Assembly (NCBI GenBank): GCA_037447655.1
Contig: JBBHKE010000387.1
Coordinates: forward strand, 248,001-312,000
Source of the DNA: Zygnema cylindricum
Taxonomy: Eukaryota > Streptophyta > Zygnematophyceae > Zygnematales > Zygnemataceae
DNA: 64,000 bases
Direction of reading: 5' to 3'
Part shown: positions 56,226 to 64,000 of the stretch, one piece after another
How the letters are laid out: the number at the start of each line of letters is the position of its first letter
Position numbering within the stretch: position 1 is the first letter of the stretch
Notes under the pieces: model-generated
Told to the model about the DNA's origin: nothing
Seen by the model: only the letters and a program-made list of their open reading frames with translations
Databases searched by the model: none
Position numbers and translations under genes: made by a program

Positions 56226-56770
56226 GCGTTTGATGATGGTTTTTGTTTCTTTTGTTGTTATTGTTTCATGTTTTCTGTTCTTTGTTAACGTGTTATGTGT
56301 TATGTTAGATGATAATGTTTTAATTTTTGGCACCATAATTTCTGTTCTGAATTCTGTTATTAATAATTGCTTATTCTTATCGTTTCCATTCTGAATCTGA
56401 AATGATAATCCCGCTGCTTGTGGGCAGTACTGTAGGTCAAAAGTTTTTTTAGTTGTTGCCTTAAATCCTCATAGAGGCAGAAATTGGTCGGAGCAGTGAC
56501 CAAACAAGTCATAAAATAATATTATATCAAATTATTTTACTTCGTGATCAAAAAATTCCGTACGGAGGTGGACCTTATCGCCTTATCGGTCATGTAGTCG
56601 TTGATACAAATACACTGCTGTACTAGAAATTGTTAATAAGCTACGTGGCGGAACCCTAATTGGAATGCCTTAAAGCGACAAAGGGCATAAATTGGGCTAT
56701 TAAAATTGGGGTAAAAGATAAATAAATAAAATGATATTATTTAAATAAATCAATGATTTATTTCCATAAA
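55671..56770. other. Spacer between the large gene and the tRNA pair
   Basis: The first part is presumably 3' UTR. A GAT trinucleotide repeat of about 12 units lies at 56181-56226. No gene is seen. Confidence 0.5.
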
Positions 56771-56842
56771 ATCAGAGTGGCGCAGCGGAAGCGTGGTGGG
56801 CCCATAACCCACAGGTCCCAGGATCGAAACCTGGCTCTGATA
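56771..56842 (+). tRNA. Initiator tRNA-Met (CAU), copy 1
   Basis: A 72-base cloverleaf without intron. The acceptor ATCAGAG pairs with CTCTGAT, keeping the initiator-specific A1-U72 pair. The anticodon stem is GTGGG/CCCAC with CAT at 56803-56805. The T loop is GATCGAAAC, with A in place of the usual T54, an initiator hallmark. The A box is GTGGCGCAGCGG and the B box GGATCGAAACC. The sequence matches the plant cytosolic initiator tRNA as I know it. CCA is not encoded, as expected. Confidence 0.97.
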
Positions 56843-57039
56843 TAATTTGGAATGGTGTCATTTTGCCCTCTTAAACCTGGCTTTAAGATCCGTCATATTT
56901 TAAATTTCGTTGTAATCACCTTAAATTTTGATCGTCTATTCGTCATGGGTTCTGGCGTTCGCTGATATTATTTCTGTTTTATTAGTTATATTTATTTAAA
57001 AATTATTAAAATAAATTGCAAAAACATTTCCACCAGCAC

Positions 57040-57111
57040 ATCAGAGTGGCGCAGCGGAAGCGTGGTGGGCCCATAACCCACAGGTCCCAGGATCGAAACC
57101 TGGCTCTGATA
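57040..57111 (+). tRNA. Initiator tRNA-Met (CAU), copy 2
   Basis: Base-for-base identical to the copy at 56771. The anticodon CAT is at 57072-57074. It starts 269 bases after copy 1. Its downstream flank (TTTTGCTCTCTTAAAACTTG, CCGTCATATTTCAAATTCCG) is a diverged version of the flank of copy 1, so the whole unit was duplicated in tandem. Confidence 0.97.
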
Positions 57112-58259
57112 GATTTTCCAAACACAGTTTACTCTTTGTAGAGGTTTTTTGTTTTGCCTATTTTGAAAGGTCTTTTCTTTATTTTGCTCTCTTAAAACTT
57201 GGCTCTGATGCCGTCATATTTCAAATTCCGTCATTATCTCCTCACATTTTCATTTTCCTGGTTCTACCATTCGTTGATTTGAAATTTGAATGCTGTTCTA
57301 TTCATTATGATTATCATGTTCTAATCAAAGTTGTTCCTTTCACATAAAAAGTCTGCATGTAACGCCCAAAAAATAATGAATATGCGCATGGAACAAATGA
57401 AGTGTTTATAAAATATTTTGACCGACTCTGATTTTACAATAAAAAAAAAACTCAAAAACATGTCATCAATGAACAATCACAAATTCACAATTGAAGCAAA
57501 AAATAGCCAAGTTTTGTATTCATGTGAAGGATATGGCTTACTTTTCACATAAAAAGTAGCTCAACTCATTGCCGGCCATAATTTTTTTCCGTACAGCGAA
57601 AAGTATACGAAATTCACAAAAAGTTCAAAATCAAGAAAAATAATGGATATTCGTAAAAAAGTCAATAAATTCACGAATGGAACAATTATGGTTCTAATTA
57701 TCACTTCACTCATTTCCACACTTTCCTCTATTCGTTCTTTTTTATTAATTGGCTGTTATCCTACGTCAACTATGATCAGTTAATGAACAATTGTTCTTTT
57801 ATTATGGAAACATAAGCTAAAGGAAGATTTTTAAAGTAGGCGCAAGATAGTCCACGATCATGTGTGGCCCACACTAATTTAGGTAGCTGAGATATTTAGC
57901 TTTGTACCGCATTTCATGGGTGTACTATATGTAGATGATTTCTCTTTGTATTTGGATAGTTCGAGCTCACATAGGTTAGGGTTTGGTTTTATGAGGTTTA
58001 CTCATTTTGTTAGTAGTATTTAATCACTATATACCGCTTTTATTAAAATCGTGAATCCTTATAAGATTTAGAAGACAAAGAAAAAGGACTCTTTTAGAAT
58101 TAAGAGTTCTACTGATGGTCTCTCACATAACACATCCCTGATGGTCTCTACACATCCCTTATTGTTGTACCGCGGATTTTAGTATAAGGACAACCTCCCG
58201 GTTGTCTTTCGACTTCCCCACTGTTCCGTGCTTGTGGTTCTTTCGCGAAATATTTACTT
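57112..58259. other. Spacer after the tRNA pair, no gene seen
   Basis: The first 180 bases are the duplicated tRNA flank. The remainder is AT-rich with no recognised feature and may include decayed transposon sequence belonging to the remnant at 58260. Confidence 0.4.
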
Positions 58260-58560
58260 GGCTTGCTCTTTCTTGAACTCCGACTTCCAATCAATGTCCA
58301 ACTCGCCCCTCGCAATAGAAATGTTATGGATTATACATGCAACAAGAATACAGGACACCAATGTTTCCCTCTGCGGATAGTTCCAATGTTTCCCCTCCGC
58401 GGATGGTAAACCTCCAGAAGATGTCTCCATTGTGTCTTTAGTTTTCCAAAAGCCCTTTCAGCCACCATCCTTGTTGCAGTGAGTTTAAAGCCAAGGTAAG
58501 GGACGATAACTGACTTAGACGGTTTTGAAGCCAAAGGTAGTAAAAAACTGCTTTGTGTTA
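58260..58560 (-). pseudogene. PIF/Harbinger transposase remnant (DDE_Tnp_4 C-terminal part)
   Basis: On the minus strand, LGFKLTATRMVAERAFGKLK and TQWRHLLE match the well-known xxRMVVERAFGxLKxRWRIL block after the last acidic catalytic residue. After a frame break the next frame gives LVSCILVACIIHNISIARGE, the usual xxCIxLHN segment. The remnant covers only the end of the domain. No matching terminal repeats were located. Confidence 0.85.
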
Positions 58561-58570
58561 AAAAAGGCAA

Positions 58571-59297
58571 AAAGATTAAGGAAAACAGTATTATTTAGGT
58601 TTTTAGGGATTCAGGGATTTTTTTTTTAATCCAGGGTTACAATGTAATCATGGTGGGATGGTTAAACATTAAAAAGGGATTGAAACTGATAACATTTCAC
58701 AAAAAACATTCCAATATCGCACCAATTAGGTGTGCTCAAAACGGAGCGATAAGACGAGAGCACAAATATAGAAACAAAGAGTTTATAACATTTTAAGGGT
58801 TTTTCCATATTGGCAACATTCTCTCTTAAGTCCAATACTGTTTATGGTATTTGTTCTCAAAATCTTTCCATGAAGCAATATTAAAAAACAAACAAAAACA
58901 AACAAAGAAAATAAAAAGAGTAACCCATAAAATTTTCACCAAACAAATAAGGAATCTAATTCCTTCCTTTCGAAATCAAGATCCATAGAAAAAAAAGATT
59001 CCCGTGATACTATAGTTTAAAAAAAAAAAGGATCCCGAAGGAGTACAAAAAAGCAAACAAAATTGTCTCCGAAAATTGCAACTAATTGAAATATATATAC
59101 ACAAAAGTACAACTTTTCAAAGCTTTCCAATCTACATGGAACTGAATATACAAAAATTCCAGCCCGATTTCACTGACAAACTAAAAAACTTTCCAACCTA
59201 TTCTTACAAAACATGCATACTACCACCACAAAACAAACGAAAAAAAACAAAAAAAACAAAAAAACACTGCCGAAAAAAAAAATAGCAAAAAAACAAA
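58571..59297. other. Spacer and probable 3' UTR of the Gly-rich gene
   Basis: A-rich sequence with several poly-A runs. No gene or RNA is recognised. Confidence 0.4.
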
Positions 59298-62200
59298 TCA
59301 ACCTTGCCAAGCACCATATGTAGATCCCCTAGTTTGTCCTTTTGTGGCATTCGTACCGGCTCCTCCCGACACCGGTTCATTTCCATTCCCTCCATAACCA
59401 GTCTCTCCTTCATACCCATATGGCCTACTCTTATTTCCTCCACTAACAACATTCTCTCCTCCTCCTCCAAAACCACCCGAGGTAGGCCCCAAATTTCCTC
59501 CCCAACCCTGGTAAGCCTCGACTTGATAAGGTTTTCGACCGGTCTCTCTCTCATATGTACTCGAAAAGTCATTTCCCACGGGTTCATCAAATCCTCCCAC
59601 TCGATTATTCCTATTCCCTCCTACTCCTCCCTGCAAATCCGAGCTTACGAACTTTGTATCAAAACCGCCGGTGTTTCCAAAACCCCCACCGACATTTCGA
59701 GTTCCTTGTATTCCGTATTCAGTGTTACGAGACCCATATCCTCCTCCTCCTCCTACTACTCCAGGTTCATAGTTAGTTTGTCCTTGTAATTGAGCAAATC
59801 TCCTTTCTAAATCGTCATCTTTATCAACATTTCCTCCATATCCTCCTGAAGGTTTTCCGAACCCAGTTTCCACTGAACCAAAAGTTCCTGACTGAGGATG
59901 ACTTTGTCCATCATATACATGTGGATAAAGACCAGAATTTACGTTACTTGTTTTGTCTCCAAATCCCCCTCCGTAGTTTCCTCCACCATAGTCTCCTTCT
60001 TGATATTGTTGTCCTTCATTTCTAACATGAGAGGGAGGAGGGTTCATAGGAGGGAGGCCTCTGTATCCAGCTTTGGAAGCAGCTTCAGCATGAAGTCTCG
60101 CAGCTTCAGCAGCTCCTCTTTCGTAATCGGGTGAATGCGGACGTTCTGGACCAGATACCTGCAAATAGAGAAGTAAATCTTACATTAGAAAAAAAAAATA
60201 ACGCTAAATTTGTAAATTTCCGATATTTCATTGCATATTTCTGAAGTGATATTTAAAAACTACTCCGTGAACCGCTGTTATTTCATGGCTTGTGGTTCAC
60301 AATTGTCCACGAAATTCGAACTGGAAATAGAATCATACCAATATTAGTCCTCATATTCATATTTCTTTATACTAATAACCGGCTCACGGTGTTCTTAAAA
60401 CACTTCAACATTGAAGGATTTCTTACTCTGGACACTGTACAGGACCAGGTACCTTAAACATAAATTCTTACACCAAAATTGTAATAACAATAAAATAAAA
60501 TATTCACATTTATGACACTTCTCTAAACATTTCTTAAGCAAGCTTTACCATTCAAACATTTATTAAATCATTTCAGAACCATTTTTGAACACAAAAATGC
60601 TGCACATTTTTTAACACAAAAATACTGCGTACTTTTCGTAACCATTTTTGGAATTCACCATTTCTCGAACATAATCATAAACGGCTTGTAAACACACGTG
60701 CGAACTCCGAAACAAAATTCTAAATTTGACAACAGTAGATGTGACATAACATATGTTAACATGTTTTTTGTAGCATATTTCGTATTTTTTGTCATCATGG
60801 TGAGTTTTTACATAATGACCGATACACCGCAATCAGCTTCGGTAAAACCTTCAAATCAAATATCACAAAATATCACCAAATATTACAAAATACTACAAAA
60901 CGTCATAAAAAATCACAAAATGTCACAATATATCACACGAGATTACAGCGACATTACAAATACATTAGACACATTAAACAGCCTGCATTATAGTTAGGCG
61001 TGGAATCAAGTATATCTTTTTTGTAATTTTAAAGTCTTAGTAATTTTAGTAAGAATTGAGTGTTAACTATTGGTTAGAACGCTGAAATATCCAGAAAAAA
61101 CAATTTGAAAAAACAAAAAAATCAAAAATAAAGAAATTTTATGAAAACCTTAAAAGCAGCTTTTACCAGGTAACTTTTGGCAGTTCTAAGAAAACTCAAG
61201 TCATTCAGAATAACCAAATTCGAATTTAAAAATAAAAGATGATAAAAAATTAAAATGAAGTAAAATTACAAACCTTTGATCCCAGGTAGCTGTCGGCAGT
61301 TTTCAGGATAACATTGACTTTGCTGACCCATGTTGCATACTCTGATTTGTTAATAATCTGCTTTTCAAGAAAAATTGACAGAAAAACACCAAACAACAAA
61401 AAACAACAAAACAACAAAATATAAGTGTTCTGGAAATATTGAGGTTTAAATGGCTTTTTTAAACACAAAAACATACAAATTCAAGTTCAAAACTCAAACA
61501 CTTAGTTCATTTGATGGAAGGTTAACAGCTAATTCATTCAATTCATTCAATCTTAAGTTTTTTTTTATCCAGTGTTTTTCCAAGTTGGTCCAAAAGAGGA
61601 AGAGAAATTATGTGCAAAGGAGGAACCCATTTAAAACAATAATTCAGAAAACTCCGCTTAGTTAAAAACCTTATTTCATCGGAATTTTAAAATAAATTAG
61701 AAGAAATCAACTCCAAAAGTGCATCGGTTCATACGCGAAAAAAAAAAAAAACAAAAACAAACAAGCAAATTTCAACAACTTACAAAATAAACAATTTTTA
61801 GTGCTCCTCTAATTCTCTCTGACACATTAAAGCAATTTATTTTATTTGCTGTTACAATAAATAAAGTGAAGGACGTAATCAAGCACGATAAGAAATTTAT
61901 TTCTGTCCTGGTGAAATAAATAAAGTGGAAAGACATAAAAAAACACGATAAAGCAATTTATCTTTATTTACTATTGCAATTAAAAAAAGTTGAAAGACAT
62001 ACGCCTGATTGTGAAGCTTTTTCCATCAATTGAATAGCCATTTGAAGAAATCCTCGAATTTGATCCAAATTCAAGCTTCTCGCAATTTCATGAGCTCCTC
62101 CTGGTCGTACAGGTCTGGAAGAAGGAACTCCTACACTTGATTTCTGCAAAATGACAAAATTTGAATAAAATTTTTGGTGAAGAATGACGTTCTTTTTGCA

Positions 62201-63463
62201 TAATTAACACAGAAATCGAGTAAAGTTTTAGTAAGATATGAAGTAGACATGCTATTCGCATCATCAGAGTCAAAAAGCTTTCACATTACTATGCAGGCTT
62301 TTGTAAGCACCTACCAGCTACTGGTTTCCGTTAGACATAAGTGAATATTAATGCCCTAGAGGGATGTGAAAGAACACCTCCATCATAATTTGTTAGGACG
62401 AAAGCAGTTTTCGATGCTGATAATTTGGAAAAACAGACAAAATAGCTTGGACCATAATGTTTATTGAAGAAACGATATGTCCGTTCAACTTCAAATATCC
62501 ACTTCAATTTTTGTGCACATTTCGTATCCATTACCATCGCTGTTAAATGTCAGCAAGTTACAAAACGTGTTTGTTTCTGATTATATCACTTTTTTCAGTG
62601 TTTTACTTTGGTCAGCATTATGCGTTTGTAAACATTATACAGGCCAGTTCCGTGAGCCTAAATAAGTTGCTGTAATTAATGCCTTCAACTGCAACTACAC
62701 GATATTAATGGAGTTATAATGAATGCAAGAAAACATATGTATCCTCACACTTTTACTGTAAAGAATGCAAGAAAAGAAATACATTTTTCAATGAAGGATA
62801 TACATACATTGCTGAAAGAATTCATCAAGGCCTCTTCCATTGTGTCCCCAGCTTGCTCTTGAATCCATAACATCTGCTCTCGAGAAGGCGTCTTTCCCGC
62901 CATATCTCCTGGATTGTTAGGGTCCTGCTTGGCCAGAAAAAATCCACAAAAACAGGTGAGCTATTTCATCAAAAGAAAGAGGCTTAAAGACATCATGCAA
63001 CTGCTAGGCCGAAGATAATCCTCACAAAAGAAAGATGTTAAGAAAGGAGTTAGCGACATAAAGCAACATTGCAAGGTAACAGTAAGTCAAAAATCATATA
63101 TGTGAGAATCCACAATGCTAATCATTGAAAATACCAACTTGTAAATCTATACATGATCAGCTTAATAAAACGGCTCAGGTGACTCACAGAAGAAAATATT
63201 CAAAAACACAATACAATACAACAGGATTAGATCAGTCAAGAAATAAAGTAAAATCCTCGAGTATCCAAATAATTCAAAATCAAACATTAAAATTGTCCGA
63301 CAAACCAAACAAACAATGAATTAAAGATCAAACAACAGTGATTTGATTGACTGGAAGATGATTAATTCAGCAGCAAAAAAGAGGTATAACTGTTTACCAT
63401 TCCAAACTTATCCTTGACAAACTCCTGCATCTTTTGACCGATCATATCCTTTATGAAATCCAT
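59298..63463 (-). CDS. Gly-rich protein of unknown function, five exons
   Basis: Exons in transcript order: 63463-63398, 62924-62808, 62143-62003, 61357-61274, 60158-59298. All junctions are phase 0 and GT-AG, giving 422 residues. The start MDFIKDMIGQKMQEFVKDKF is an amphipathic helix. Residues 23-61 are polar and helical (REQMLWIQEQAGDTMEEALM). Residues 62-136 look like a compact helical domain (LNLDQIRGFLQMAIQLMEKA, then EYATWVSKVNVILKTADSYL). Next is a conserved-looking SGPERPHSPDYERGAAEAAR. The last 240 residues are low-complexity Gly/Asn/Tyr-rich (NYGGGFGD) with a short helix DDDLERRFAQLQ. I do not recognise the family. There is no signal peptide or membrane segment. Confidence 0.8.
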
Positions 63464-64000
63464 GGCTACCGATTGTTGCAAAAAAGAGATTCCTGTCCTT
63501 AATTCGGTTTGCTAAAGTACTAGTACGTTTGTATTTATGCTTTTCTACTTTCTGCTTTCTTCTTCGTCTCACTTCTTCCGTGTAATTCTGCTTCTTCGGT
63601 CAACTTCTCATTCACTTCTCATTTCCTTTATAAATGTTTTTTTCAGGATTCTTTCTTAGTTTTTGTTTCTCTCGGGCTCATGTAAGCCGTAGCTAAGCTT
63701 GATCGAGCTGGAGGATCCACTTTTGTTGATCCTTCTATTCGGGCAGAAATCAACAAAAACAAAAAAATACAAAACAGCGGAAGCAAAAAAAAAAAGTTAA
63801 ACATAAAAGTACACAATCAGTGGGCAAGGGAAAATTTTCTAAGAGACTGAAGAATCAGAAATATCGCCAATGAAATTGAGGCGGTCAAAGAAAAGATTTG
63901 CATTCTGTGCCAATTATTTTTTTCGGGCAGAAAATTAATTTTGTTGGCATAAATTTTGACCTCGCATTGGCTGTGAACTCCAATGAATTTTTTTGAAGCT
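63464..64000 (-). promoter_or_regulatory. 5' flank of the Gly-rich gene
   Basis: Probable 5' UTR and promoter of the minus-strand gene. CT-rich and AT-rich stretches are present. No second gene or clear core element could be supported. Confidence 0.35.

Noticed and set aside
56181-56226. Asp-rich tract from GAT repeat
   Set aside because: A trinucleotide microsatellite outside any gene model.

Overview
This is nuclear DNA of a green eukaryote. Its genes are cut into short exons by long, AT-rich and CT-rich introns with GT-AG borders. The protein set is plant-like: plastid acetohydroxy-acid-pathway dihydroxy-acid dehydratase, a mitochondrial ribosomal protein of the plant MRP-L47/uL29m type, a Ser-rich plastid precursor, and cytosolic initiator tRNA-Met of the plant type. 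The very long pyrimidine tracts, dense simple repeats and an assembly gap suggest a large streptophyte genome. A charophyte alga such as Chara is my best guess, but that is inference, not something the sequence proves.

Layout. 289-11252 (+): complete 16-exon dihydroxy-acid dehydratase. 13063-13849: a non-autonomous element with 17-bp perfect inverted ends. 15150-17820 (+): a six-exon DUF7918-like protein ending in a SUMO-interaction-like motif. 17850-21700: minisatellite and decayed repeats. 21730-24063 (+): three-exon mitochondrial uL29. 24270-27190: decayed repeats. 27193-36225 (+): a plastid-targeted membrane protein of at least nine exons, interrupted by a 581-base N gap. 37696-38400 (-): an intronless isochorismatase-family hydrolase. 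38500-47850: a repeat and transposon zone with a 28-bp minisatellite, nested hAT-like elements, Copia-type Gag remnants, a tRNA-like relic and a LINE-like 3' end. 48413-55670 (+): an eight-coding-exon, 1262-residue Ser-rich, probably nuclear protein with a C-terminal FADxxGxxL motif. 56771-57111 (+): two initiator tRNA-Met genes in a tandem duplication. 58260-58560 (-): a PIF/Harbinger transposase remnant. 59298-63463 (-): a five-exon Gly-rich protein that I do not recognise.

The most unusual feature is structural. Many introns carry degraded copies ('echoes') of the edge of the neighbouring exon, often together with its splice acceptor, as tandem arrays of one to six units. It is seen at DHAD exons 2, 3, 8, 11, 13 and 14, at uL29m exons 2 and 3, and at weaker sites elsewhere. 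Repeated local tandem duplication across intron/exon borders would explain both the intron growth and the decoy splice sites. Two DHAD introns also appear to use GC donors.

The genes do not form a pathway or operon. They are independent housekeeping genes separated by repeat-rich DNA.
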